From NCBI GenBank assembly GCA_021521415.1, contig JAIQDT010000190.1:248001-312000 (forward strand): 64,000 nt of DNA, given 5' to 3'. The stretch is from Bidens hawaiensis. Taxonomy: Eukaryota > Streptophyta > Magnoliopsida > Asterales > Asteraceae. Positions 24,047-33,944 of this stretch are shown here, one piece after another; the first letter of the stretch is position 1, and each line of letters starts with the position of its first letter. The position numbers and the translations under genes were made by a program. The notes beneath the pieces are model-generated. The model had not been told where the DNA came from, searched no databases, and worked only from the letters and a program-made list of their open reading frames with translations.

Positions 24047-24901
24047 TGTTTTGGATAAAAATCTACCAAGGATAATGTATCCAAATTCGTTTAGTGAGGA
24101 TTAGTGCTATGATGACAATAGTGAATATATGAATGAAATAGAGATGAACACCGTGATTTGTTGCGAGGAAAAACCACTTGATCTTGATTAGATTAATGGA
24201 AAAAAACCTCGGGTGATGACAAATCGTCTATCACCACTTTATTAATATAAAAAAGGGTTACAATGGATGGAGCTTATGATCAACGAATACAATAAAGCTA
24301 TGTGTGTGTTATTATAAAGAACTATCACCTAGAGTATGCAAGTGTAAGCTAATGAGTGCGTGTGTAACTGTGTGACCTAGCATTGATCATAACTCAGTAT
24401 AAAAAGAAATGAGAATAACAACTAACTACTTAGTCCTACATTTCCGCCATCTTCTCACTATCTTCAACATCACTTTTGACCACGTGTTTGACAAGTCCAG
24501 TAGCGAGATATCAGGTGGATAGGTCTTGGAGCCGTTATATCTATCAAATATTAATCTGCACATAAGAAACAATCGTTAACAATACCAATTACTAAGGATC
24601 CTTGATCCTAAGATAGCTCTGGAACTCTTCAGAAGGATAATTGATCCTGGCACGTCTTCAAGAATAACATATCCTCAGTATTAAATTATTTGTGACCTAA
24701 CAAGAAGTCCTATAAATCCGCAATTATCCCCACTAAACGTGCTACAGCCATTTGACCACGTGTCATATCTTCTTGACGTTAATTAGTAATACGTACTGAG
24801 GATCCTTGATTCTGACAGAATCTGGAATACATGCTAAGGATAACTGATCCAGACATATGTCAGGATAACGTATCCACAGTGTCAAATTTATGCACCCTAA
24901 C
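24047..24901 (-). repeat. 3' LTR of gypsy element H, outer part
   Basis: It begins TGTTTTGGATAAAAATC, the same as the inner end of the 5' LTR at 63171, and aligns with it for about 830 bp with roughly 5-6% differences in the part I compared. It is interrupted at CTAAC (24897-24901) by element B and resumes at 56242. GGATCCTTGATCC-type motifs occur near 24595 and 24801. Confidence 0.88.
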
Positions 24902-26128
24902 TGTCATGTCCCGATTCTGATGGTCGATTCGGCTCGGATCTTAATGAATCATGTCATAACTCACAAAAAATTAATCGTGTTGACAAGAGAGTTAATGACG
25001 GGTTACTATAGTTAGAAAGATGACCGTTTGTTAAAGGCGGAATCAATAACAAACATACGGTTGCAATGAATATTCAAAGATAGAAGACACACACAGGATT
25101 CACTCAAAAGATTTCCATTTATATAATGTTAATCATACAAAAGGAGTAATCGATTTAGGGTTTATAAGGAATCCTAGGACAGCTGTCACACACAAAATAT
25201 TCTCAATTAATGTGTCGTGTCCCGTGTCTTTCGTATGCGTGTCTTTGGCGGCGTGCCCTAAATATTCTATTTATAGGCCTGCCAACCTAGGACAGCTGTC
25301 ATTCCTTCTAGAAACCCTATCTGATAATACATATTCAAATTACATATTCAAAAATAAAGCTAAGTGTAAAACAAGTCTTCCGGGTAGGCTTTTCATTAAT
25401 CTTCAGTCTCCGAGTAAGCAGTGTACTCGGCCTTCCTTCAGACTTGGTAAACATATAAGTGTACTCGGGATCAGTTTCCGGGTTGACTTTACTTAAAGAA
25501 TATTTTACCAAGTAAAATATTCACCGAGTAGACTTCAATCTTCTTGGACTTATCAAACTTTGCTCGACAAATCCTTACGAGCAACCTTGTTCTTCTATGG
25601 TCCTGTTCGGCTCATTGTCAGTTGAACAACTTATTGATAAGGCGTACTCGGGAGTACATACCTTACTTGAGCAGAACCTTACTCGAAATAACTTAGAGAT
25701 ATTCTATTAACTCATCAAGTATACTCAGACCATAATTATTAAAGAATACCTTGCCCGGTCTTCCAATTACTTGGCTTCTTGGACTTGGTTGACCAAACCT
25801 TACTCGGAAGAGTAAAATACTTGGTCTTGAAGAACAACTCTGCTTGACAAAGTGAACCTTTCTCGGAGATGCCAAATCAGTTGTCCTTACTCGGGAATTC
25901 ACTAAATAGCATACCTTAATCGGATATTCACTTAAGAAGACTATTTGAAGTAAACCTTGCCCGGGAGGCAAAATCTCGTACTCGGCTAAGTAAAAGCTTA
26001 CTCGAAACTCCAAGGTGTGCTCGGATTCAATACTTAGCAGTTTCTGACGAGGTTGAGAAGATTCCAATCTTCCATATTCTTCGTTTTCGGTCAAATCTCC
26101 TCATTTGGGTCAAATTCTTGACCCAACA
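24902..26128 (-). repeat. 3' LTR of element B
   Basis: 1227 bp, TGTTGGGTCAAG to TGACA on the minus strand. TATA-like CTATAAATAG is at about 25265-25275. It is dense in CTCGG/CCCGG family-2 motifs. The 94-aa plus-strand ORF at 25212, repeated in the other LTR at 55320, is an LTR by-product. Confidence 0.93.
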
Positions 26129-26140
26129 ATCTCCCCCTAG
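26129..26140 (-). other. Polypurine tract, element B
   Basis: The minus strand reads CTAGGGGGAGAT directly before the 3' LTR. It is the plus-strand DNA primer site. Confidence 0.85.
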
Positions 26141-26272
26141 ATTGGAACACCTCAGCTGACCCAAAACACTCTATGGTTACTTACACTTAGCAAAATACAC
26201 ATCAAATTAAAAATCAAATTTCATAATCAAATTACATAAGCAAAAATTACATAAGCAAATCCTAAACATTCT

Positions 26273-27688
26273 TCAATTTAGCCAAAGATGCTTGTTTAGG
26301 CATGGAAAGTCCAACTTTTCTTGCTCTATTAAGAATCTTAGCAATTCTGATTGCTTAGCACTTGTAGGCCTTTGCCTTTCCTTGAAATCAGAGAGATACA
26401 GTGCTGCAAGCACATTTAATTGCCATAGATTGAATTTTCTGAAGTCATTTTTAGAGAAGATCTTCACAATCTCTCCATTTTCCATCATAACATTCAGATG
26501 TTCAGTCCTGGAATCATAGAATATTCCACTTGGCATTACATTTTGGTTGACAGAAGGGTTTTTGACTTTTACATCAACCTTGACAAAGGGTTTATCCATC
26601 TTCAAGTGCATCTGCATTGGTTTTTGTTGAGTAGTCACATACATCTTCCTTTTCTTTGTTTTGTTCTGTTTTGAGATCAAGGATGTTGTCTGTTTGCAGA
26701 ATTCCTCTACTTTGAACTTCCCTTTCATTGTCATCCTTGATAGATCAGCCATCTTTTTGGATATTCCTTTGTTCTTACCAACCAGAGACTGAGCGGCTCC
26801 CTTCTTTATGTTCAGTTGTTGTCCCTTCATTTTCTTGAAGTTGCTCAAAATCTCTTTTCTTGTCATTGCTTTTACATCAACAAAAGGAATTCCATTCTTA
26901 ACCAAAAATTTTTGTTTACCACCATATTTGCTCAAGAACCTTTGAATTTCCATTTCTTGTTCCAAATCATCTCTCAATTTCAAGTCTTTCACTTCATTGT
27001 CTTGAACAATCTTTTCTTCACTCAGTGTTTTTGAAATTTTATCAATAACAGTATCTAGTTTCTCTTTCACTTCTGTCTCTGGTTTTTCTTGTTTAATCAA
27101 CCTGAGTAGAGATACTAGTACACCATTTGGAATTTCTTTATCATTTAAGCAGTTGTCAATTAATTCTTGTGGGACTTCTTTCTGATTATTCTTCACTTCA
27201 TTTCTTAGCTCTTTCTCATCTTCAAACATTTTCAACAAATTTTCTTGTTCTTCAAAGTCTTTATCAGACAATGTTTGACTCAGAAATTCTCTGTCATGAA
27301 TTTCTGTCATTCTTTGCTCATAGACTCTTTTGGCTTCTGATTCAGATTCATTCATTTCAGAGTCCATTGTATTCATTTCAAAGTCCATTGTCTTAATTTC
27401 AACATCCTCTTGTGCAATTTCTTTTCCTTTCAATTTCCTTCTTTCCTCACGATCCTTCCTTTCATTTTCTGAAACATTGTCAGCTTCATCATCTGAGCTG
27501 TCCTTTTCATAAATTGAGAGAAGCTTCAGCGAATTCTCCCCCTGATTCAATGATTTCTCCCCCTGTTTTGGGGCAGCTGAGATCTTCTCAACCTCAGACA
27601 TTAGGGTTTGAACTCGTTGCAATGCTTTCTTCAGTTCTTCAGAAAGATGATGTTTGTAGGAATTGGAATTACTTGGAGTTGGATCCAT
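26273..27688 (-). CDS. Extra ORF of element B (471 aa, function unknown)
   Basis: An open ORF between the pol remnant and the polypurine tract. It is homologous to the middle and C-terminal part of the other extra ORFs: residues about 20-45 (VQTLMSEVEKISAAPKQGE) match VQEVEKISAAQKQGE of G. It lacks the N-terminal domain with the YPxFLQ motif, so it is probably an internally shortened version. Residues 50-270 are highly charged and coiled-coil-like, with runs of Glu/Lys. Residues 300-400 are Lys-rich. The C-terminal 90 residues look globular (GIFYDSRTEHLNVMMENGEIV, LWQLNVLAALYLSDF). There is no signal peptide or transmembrane stretch. I do not recognise a family beyond this element-specific one. 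It is the only intact ORF left in B. Confidence 0.65.
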   Translation of the reverse strand: MDPTPSNSNSYKHHLSEELKKALQRVQTLMSEVEKISAAPKQGEKSLNQGENSLKLLSIYEKDSSDDEADNVSENERKDREERRKLKGKEIAQEDVEIKTMDFEMNTMDSEMNESESEAKRVYEQRMTEIHDREFLSQTLSDKDFEEQENLLKMFEDEKELRNEVKNNQKEVPQELIDNCLNDKEIPNGVLVSLLRLIKQEKPETEVKEKLDTVIDKISKTLSEEKIVQDNEVKDLKLRDDLEQEMEIQRFLSKYGGKQKFLVKNGIPFVDVKAMTRKEILSNFKKMKGQQLNIKKGAAQSLVGKNKGISKKMADLSRMTMKGKFKVEEFCKQTTSLISKQNKTKKRKMYVTTQQKPMQMHLKMDKPFVKVDVKVKNPSVNQNVMPSGIFYDSRTEHLNVMMENGEIVKIFSKNDFRKFNLWQLNVLAALYLSDFKERQRPTSAKQSELLRFLIEQEKLDFPCLNKHLWLN

Positions 27689-27735
27689 TGCTGATTTTCT
27701 GTTACATCACTGAACACACAATTATCAGTTAGATC
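27689..27735 (-). promoter_or_regulatory. Candidate 3' splice site before the B extra ORF
   Basis: The minus strand has CTAAC (27728-27732), then TGTGTGTTCAG with the intron ending at 27710. The ATG at 27688 follows. It has the same layout as in G and C. Confidence 0.45.
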
Positions 27736-28354
27736 TGAAAGTAAAAAGAAATTAATGTAAAAATAATATTTCAATTCAAACCGTTGTCTTGAATAATATT
27801 GAAATCTGCACAAAAACACAAATGTGAGTTACTCTTGAAATGTGAATTTTGAAATTTTAAATGGCATATACAGGTCTTCTTTTAAAGAGAGTTAAGTCAA
27901 AAGTAAGGTACATATCTGCAGCTTTATCATAAAAGAGTTATGAATAAAGGTCTGCATATTTTGCTTTTCTTCAGCATGTCAGATAAAGTGAGAATCTTTA
28001 AAAATGTTTTGTCTTTTATCACCTAACTTTCTTATCTATTTCAAGAATGGTTTCGTTATCTATTTAAAAGTGTGTCCAAAAATGGTAAAGTATGTAAAGA
28101 TAAAGTTTGTCAAGCATTTCTCAAATTCAAATTGAAACTTATCTAGCATGAACCCTAATAAGAATCATAAACAAATTTTATCATACTAGTTAACATATTC
28201 AAACAACGTATTCATTCAAGTATGAATCTAAACCAATTTCATCATACTAACTCACATATTCAATCAACGCATTCATTCAAGTATGAATCTGAACAATTTC
28301 ATCATACTAACTCACATATTCAATCAACGTATTCATTCAAGTATGCTTGTATAC
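27736..28354 (-). other. Shortened spacer of B with 60-bp tandem repeat
   Basis: Non-coding. Part of it (about 28110-28170) resembles G near 5690-5760. The motif array and the conserved module seen in G are absent. Three 60-bp units (28175-28234, 28235-28294, 28295-28354; core CATTCAAGTATGAATCTGAA) end at the deletion junction with pol. Confidence 0.7.
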
Positions 28355-30311
28355 AATGGCTCCCCTTGTGAAACCATACTTGAATACAGCAGCAAATCTG
28401 ACCCTTTTCTTCTGTAGAAGAGTGTCTTGTCAATGGCTCCCCTTGTGAAACCATTTTCAAGTAAATGAGTTGACAGCTCATCATACCATGCTCTAGGAGC
28501 CTGATGCAATCCATAAAGGGCTTTGTTTAAATTATACACCCTGTTTGGATACATGGGATCCTCAAAACCTGGTGGTTGAGCCACATACACTTCTTCATCA
28601 ATCTTTCCATTTAGGAATGCAGATTTAACCTCAAGCTGGAATACTCTTATGTTCTTTGAGGCAGCATATGAAAGGAAAATTCTTATGGCTTCCAGTCTTG
28701 CAACTGGTGCAAACACTTCCTCAAAGTCTATCCCTTCTTCTTGAAGACATCCAGTGCTACAAGTCTTGCTTTGTTCTTAATCACCAAACCCCTTTCATCC
28801 CTTTTGTTTCTGAACACCCATTTGGTTCCAATTGCATATCTGTCATGTGGCTTGTCTACAAGATCCCACACGTGTAGATCTCTAAACTGGGCCAATTCCT
28901 CTTGCATAGCCTCTACCCAACTATTGTCTTTTAAGGCTTGAGCAATATTCTTTGGTTCTAATTGAGATAGAAAGCAAGAGTAAAGACAGATGTTTGCTAT
29001 CTCAGAATGACTCCTTGTTACTCTTTCATGCAAGTCACCAATGATATTTTCAGCAGGATGATTCTTTTCAACAGTAGGAGTTTGTATTATTATATTTGTA
29101 GACAAGTTTGTGTCAAGATTTGATTCATTAAGTTCAGGTTCTTCAATGATCAAATCAGCTTCTGCGTCATGAAACTCTGGTGCTTCATCATTGGTTTGTC
29201 CTGAAGTAGATGCACCATTGTTTCCCAGATTCAAGCTTTGAAACAAGTCTTGAAATCTTGCTGTGGAAGCATTTTCATCTTCAATTGATTGGTTGCATGT
29301 GTCACTCCTATTCTGAACATAATCATTTTGTACATTTGTACTGTCCTGATTGTTCACTTCCTGATCTTGTTCAATGTCATTGCTTGAGGAGCTCTTCACA
29401 AAAGTGTATTCCTTTTCTTTTCTTGCAACCTTTTTCCACAATTCTTCCAAGTCCAGTTCTTTCTTCTTATTCTGTTCAAGTACACTCGTCTTGTAGAATG
29501 AATCATCAAAGTCTTCAGAATAAATCTTGAATGACTTAATTAACCTCTCATGATCAAACAACCATGTTGCACCACTGACTGTGTTGAATTGATTTTCATT
29601 AAAAATGATGTCAGATGACTCTATCACACTCATGTGATCTCTCACATATACTCTGTATGCCTTTGAGTGAGTAGAATATCCAACAAAGAAACAATCTAGT
29701 GACTTAGTTAGAAACTTGTTCAAATAATCTCTAGTGTTCAATAGAAAACATTTGCAACCAAAGGGCTTGAAAAACTTGATGTAAGGCTTTCTATTATTGA
29801 AAATTTCATATGGAGTCTTCTAATGCCTTTTGTTTACAAGTACCCTGTTCTGAACATAACATGCTGTATTGATTGCTTCAGCCCAAAAAGTGACAGATAG
29901 ATTGCATCAGCCAGCATGGTTCTGGCAGCTTCTATCAAAGTTTTGTTTCTTCTTTCTGCCACACCATTTTGGTCAGGAGTTCTAGGAGCTGAGAATTGTT
30001 GAAATATTCCTTTCTTTGTGCAGAATTCTTCCATAACTCCATTTTCAACTCTGTACCATTGTCACTTCTCATCATTTTGACTTCCTTATTCAGCTTGTTC
30101 TCAATCATTGTAACACAACCCATAATCAACTCAGCAGACTCATCCTTGGTACTTAGGAAATAGACCCAAGTATATCTAGAATAGTCATCAATGATCACCA
30201 AACAGTATCTTTTCTTTCCAATACTTGGCACACTCACAGGACCAATAAGATCCATGTGAAGTAACTCAAGTGGTTGATCAATTGAGTTGTTGAGCTTTGT
30301 CTTATGAGCAG
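28355..30311 (-). pseudogene. Copia Pol of B, integrase to mid-RT (left of A insertion)
   Basis: Minus-strand remnant of integrase (MDLIGPVSVPSIGKKRYCL, SDNGTE, NGVAERRNK) and the N-terminal half of RT ([18 protein letters not shown], [33 protein letters not shown]). It changes frame at least three times (near 30040, 29760 and 28725). RT stops at GSDLLL, before YVDD, so the rest of RT and all RNase H are gone. At the junction a 23-bp segment, GGCTCCCCTTGTGAAACCA and flanks, is duplicated (28354-28376 and 28431-28453). The right end is interrupted by element A within the GAG-pre-integrase/integrase boundary. Confidence 0.9.
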
Positions 30312-30741
30312 TGTTGGTACATGTGTGTCAGTAGTTCATAGTCTAGCATTTGTAATCGAGTCTGTAATGCAATTATGTTTTGATTATGTTTATATTTGTA
30401 ACACGCGAAGTTGTCAACAAGTTCGCTCTGACGAACTTGTTGAATCAGCGAAGTTATTGACAACTTCGCCTATGGCGAAGTTGTCATGTTTATATACTGT
30501 TTCAGCCGAAACAGTTAGTGTTGGTCGTTTAGGGTTTTCGTTTCAGCTGTTCACTTCGTGTGTTACGTGTCATTGTCTGTAATAGTGACCTCGGGTCACG
30601 TGTTTGTTATCAATATAACGTGTTTGGTTTATTGCTTGTGTGTTCGATCTCTACATACTCTACACTCGTATCTACCTACGCAGGGATTCCGCACCTGTGT
30701 TGTTAGCGACATCCCGTGTACGATCCGTCCAGGAACCTACA
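30312..30741 (+). repeat. 5' LTR of element A
   Basis: Ends TGTTGGTACATG and CCTACA. Palindromic GGCGAAGTT-type motifs occupy about 30409-30487. The TATA-like TATATAC is at 30490-30496. It serves as promoter at this end and poly(A) signal region at the other. Confidence 0.96.
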
Positions 30742-30743
30742 AT

Positions 30744-30756
30744 TGGTATCAGAGCC
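30744..30756 (+). other. Primer binding site, element A (tRNA-iMet)
   Basis: TGGTATCAGAGCC, two bases after the LTR; perfect match to the initiator-Met tRNA complement. Confidence 0.95.
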
Positions 30757-31299
30757 ATCGGCTCGATTGTGAGGTTCGGGATTTCACGCGGGTGTAGAAA
30801 ACGTCTCGTTTGACCTATTCGCGGGACGTGTTTTTGTTGGGATTGTGTTTTGCTCGTGCTTGACAGTCATTTTCAAGCCATTGCATTGATCGGAAACTGC
30901 TGGATTGACGAAATCAGATCTGAACAGTTTCCTTGTTCATCGGGCGAAGTTACCGTTCTTCGGGCGAAGTTACCATTCTTCAGGCGAAGTTGCCGTCACT
31001 GGAATTAGGGTTTCGGCGAAGATATAAGGATTAGCGAAGTTAACCACAACTTCGCTTACCTCATAAGTTCGCCTTAGCGAAGTTATCCACAACTTCGCTT
31101 TCCACCCAAGTTCGCTTACCTCCTAAGTTCGCTCATTCTAAGCGAAGTTATTTTTAACTTCGCCAAGTCAAGCGAATTTAAGACCCAGCGAAGTTCTCTT
31201 TTCAGCGAAGTTAACTTTCAAGCGAAGTTATTCTTAACTTCGCCTACTGAGCTGTTTTAATATTTTTTTTATTTTCAGGTTTTTCAGGTTTTCGCAAGG
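30757..31299 (+). other. 5' leader of element A with GGCGAAGTT array
   Basis: About 540 bp. From about 30949 to 31250 it holds some 15 copies of GGCGAAGTT, AGCGAAGTT or the complement, often as inverted pairs that could fold as hairpins. A U-rich stretch ending TTTTCAG, twice, lies just before the gag ATG. Confidence 0.85.
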
Positions 31300-33924
31300 A
31301 TGTCGTCAATTAACATCTCCGATTTGGTCAAGATGGAAGTAGAAGCGGGGTCAGCCACTAAGGCCCCGAGGTTGATAAAAGGAACTGACTTCGTGGCATG
31401 GAAGGACAGATTCATCCAATACATTAAATACCAGGATGCCAAAATGTGGGTGTGCATCCAGGATGGATATATCCCTCCAACTATGCAATACGAAGGCCGT
31501 GACGTGGTTAAGAAGTACAGCAAAATGGAGGACGAAGAAAAGAAAATGTATGAGGCTGAGAGCAAGGCCCATGCAGCTATAACAATGGCACTTCCTCAAG
31601 AGGTTCTCCACACTTTCAGAAAATACACTTCTGCGAGAGAGCTTTGGGATGCTCTTGAAAATAGATTCGAGGGGAATGTGGGTATCCGTGCATCAAAGAT
31701 CAAACTCTTAAAGACCCAGTTCTCCGTCTTCAAATTTTTGAAGAACGAATCACTGGATGATATTATCACCAGATACTATCATCTAATGACAGAGCTTAGC
31801 AATTATTCGATTGCCTATCGAGAAGAAGAGATTGTTGAAAAGCTTCTCGATGCTCTCCCACCGAAGTGGGAAATGTACACCGTTCTTATGAGGGAAGACA
31901 GAGACTTTCCAAATTATGATCTGGAAACAGCAGTAAACAAGCTCAGAACTTATGAGCTTAATATGGTTCGAAAAGAAACACCAACAGATCAGATACAAGA
32001 CCCTGGTATGTATGGTGCAAAGTTTAACTCAGGCTCAAGTTCGAGGCCTGAATCTGCTGCTTTTTACTCGAAAGGGGAGTCAGGTCCTGACTCTTCTCAT
32101 GAAGGAAACGTTTCTGTGAACATGAACGGTGATGTCTGTTTCGTTGCTGGAGGATCAAGTACTTCAAAGCCTCAAGCATCCTCAAGTGGTTTTTCTGCAA
32201 ATGCCTCAAGCAATAATTATTCCAAGATGCCTATGAGTGTAAAATCTGCTGAAGAGCAGTTTGCAGTCTATGCATCATTTATTGCTTCCTACGAAAACTA
32301 CATCCAGGGGAAGATTGTGGACCCTGCTGTACTGGATGAGGACTACGACCAGATCGATGCTGATGATCTGGAGGAGATGGATTTGCAATGGCAAATGGCA
32401 ATGATTGTGAGGCGTGTAAAACGGTTTATGAACAAAACTGGGAGAAAGTTTGTTGGTGGTAGGCCCGGGTTCGACAAATCCAAGGTAAGGTGCTATAATT
32501 GTCAACAGTACGGGCACTTTGCCAAGGAATGCAGAAATGAGAGGGTTGAACGAGGACAAGGTCGGCCTACACAACACTCTGGAGTTAACGGAGAGATTAA
32601 CGCCATGTTGACCAGAGAAGCAGGTGAGTACAACTGGAACCCGCATTCAAGTGGTTCTGGTGAGCAAGCGAACATGGCTGAGTCTGAAGTTGAAGAATGT
32701 GAGAAGGTTGATGGAAATGAGAAAGCTAATGAAGAAGAAACCGCTTTCATGGCAGATGACAAGGATAATCGCTCCGAGGTAAGTACTAAGAATATTTGTA
32801 CTAGTTGTGAGAATTTGTCTGAGCAACTCACTACGATAACTGATCAGTACGTCCGTTTAGATGCTGATTTTAAAACTATTAAAGAAGATCACCATTTTAC
32901 TAAATCAAGAGAAAACAGTTATAAAGTTAAAATAAAAGCATGTGAAAAAGACATTCAAAGCTTAAAAACTAAACTTGCTGAGAAAATTGAAATAATTGAT
33001 CTTAGTTATGAAGTTTTAGAAGAAAAAACTAAATTGATTGCTGATCGGGATAAACAGATTGCTGACCACCAGGTGAAGGTGGTGGAACTGAACCGCAAAC
33101 TTGAGCAGTTCAGGAATTCCTCGGCCATCCTTGATCACCTCGTGAGTGATCAAGGTACCTCTGCAAAGAGGGGAGGAATCGGATATCACGAAGTTCCACC
33201 ACCCTTTAACCACAATTATACCTATAATCCGAGTGTTCAGAAATCTGTTGATTTCGAGGTTACTCAGACAACTCCAATCAAGATTACAAGGGTAGAACCA
33301 AGTGTTAGCTGTGGCGAAACGAGTTCGCCTGTTTCTAGTGTGAATATTTCTGTTTCGAGTCCAGTCTCATCGGATTCGGATAAGTTGTCCGAATCTGGTC
33401 AGACAAAAGAGAAAGTAGGGTTACCCAACGGTGGAGATAAAAATAAAATTTCTAAAAAGAGTTCTCCACTCAATCCGTACGTCCCACCTTATGTGAGACA
33501 TACGGATGGTAACACTGCCTCTACATCCAAACCAACATTTGACAAGAAAATGGAGAGTCGGTGTTGCTTTAGATGTAACAAATTAGGGCATTTATTTGCA
33601 GACTGCCCTCTGAAGCCGAGATTTAGAGGTGTGAGGCCAAATACAACTGAGGATAAGCGTCATTTTGTTACTGCTAAAAATGAAAACTTTTCAAAGTGCA
33701 AAAATGTAACTCATTCAAGTTTTTATAAAAACAAACCTCAGTTTTTCAACCAAACCACAAGATATAATACTTTCAACTCTCATAGGTTTGGAAGGCATTA
33801 CACTCAATCTGCAAGGAGATTCCCTAACAGGACTTACAGAAATTATCCTGATGCTAACTTGAGAAAGCCAGGGTACGGGACGTATCGATCCAAGACCAAT
33901 TGGTCTTGGGTCCCAAGATTCTAA
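31300..33924 (+). CDS. Copia Gag, element A (874 aa, unspliced form)
   Basis: This is the particle-forming Gag. The UBN2-type domain is at about residues 90-215. A first zinc knuckle, [14 protein letters not shown], is near residues 398-411. A long coiled coil follows at about residues 505-610, from the CENLSEQL motif to the LNRKLEQF motif. A second knuckle, [14 protein letters not shown], is near 754-768, and the tail is Arg/Asn/Tyr-rich. At 874 aa it is much longer than typical copia Gag. The extra half from residue 494 lies inside a candidate intron (32779-33944), so the spliced form would keep residues 1-493 with one knuckle and run into pol. The stop TAA lies within CTAAC, the probable branch point. 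The start is supported by the same N-terminus in element E. Confidence 0.93.
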   Translation: MSSINISDLVKMEVEAGSATKAPRLIKGTDFVAWKDRFIQYIKYQDAKMWVCIQDGYIPPTMQYEGRDVVKKYSKMEDEEKKMYEAESKAHAAITMALPQEVLHTFRKYTSARELWDALENRFEGNVGIRASKIKLLKTQFSVFKFLKNESLDDIITRYYHLMTELSNYSIAYREEEIVEKLLDALPPKWEMYTVLMREDRDFPNYDLETAVNKLRTYELNMVRKETPTDQIQDPGMYGAKFNSGSSSRPESAAFYSKGESGPDSSHEGNVSVNMNGDVCFVAGGSSTSKPQASSSGFSANASSNNYSKMPMSVKSAEEQFAVYASFIASYENYIQGKIVDPAVLDEDYDQIDADDLEEMDLQWQMAMIVRRVKRFMNKTGRKFVGGRPGFDKSKVRCYNCQQYGHFAKECRNERVERGQGRPTQHSGVNGEINAMLTREAGEYNWNPHSSGSGEQANMAESEVEECEKVDGNEKANEEETAFMADDKDNRSEVSTKNICTSCENLSEQLTTITDQYVRLDADFKTIKEDHHFTKSRENSYKVKIKACEKDIQSLKTKLAEKIEIIDLSYEVLEEKTKLIADRDKQIADHQVKVVELNRKLEQFRNSSAILDHLVSDQGTSAKRGGIGYHEVPPPFNHNYTYNPSVQKSVDFEVTQTTPIKITRVEPSVSCGETSSPVSSVNISVSSPVSSDSDKLSESGQTKEKVGLPNGGDKNKISKKSSPLNPYVPPYVRHTDGNTASTSKPTFDKKMESRCCFRCNKLGHLFADCPLKPRFRGVRPNTTEDKRHFVTAKNENFSKCKNVTHSSFYKNKPQFFNQTTRYNTFNSHRFGRHYTQSARRFPNRTYRNYPDANLRKPGYGTYRSKTNWSWVPRF

Positions 33925-33944
33925 CTCTTTGTTTTATTGTGCAG
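32779..33944 (+). promoter_or_regulatory. Candidate gag-pol intron, element A (1166 bp)
   Basis: Donor GAG|GTAAGT at 32778/32779. Acceptor CTAAC (33921-33925), U-rich tract, TTGTGCAG|GAACAG at 33944/33945. Both ends fall between codons, so splicing joins gag residue 493 to the pol frame without a shift. C has the same sites and exactly the same length. Another donor, AAG|GTAAGG at 32484/32485, is also in frame but would remove the first zinc knuckle. This is a prediction from consensus only. Confidence 0.55.
33313..33329 (+). repeat. GGCGAA...TTCGCC palindrome inside gag
   Basis: GGCGAAACGAGTTCGCC; it differs by one base in C at 42496-42512. It is the family motif placed within coding DNA. 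Confidence 0.6.

Noticed and set aside
25212..25496. 94-aa ORF present again at 55320
   Set aside because: The two copies are the two LTRs of element B; repetition reflects LTR duplication, not a gene.
30409..30487. GGCGAAGTT pairs as heat-shock or E2F sites
   Set aside because: GAA and TTC blocks lack the two-base spacing of heat-shock elements, and the motif does not match the E2F consensus.
30304..30797. ORFs in the 5' LTR of A, repeated at 39448-39920
   Set aside because: Identical because the LTRs are identical; no codon-level constraint or known domain.
33858..33924. Programmed -1 frameshift between gag and pol
   Set aside because: The frame relation fits, but I found no X-XXY-YYZ heptamer in the overlap, and strong in-frame splice sites offer a better explanation.
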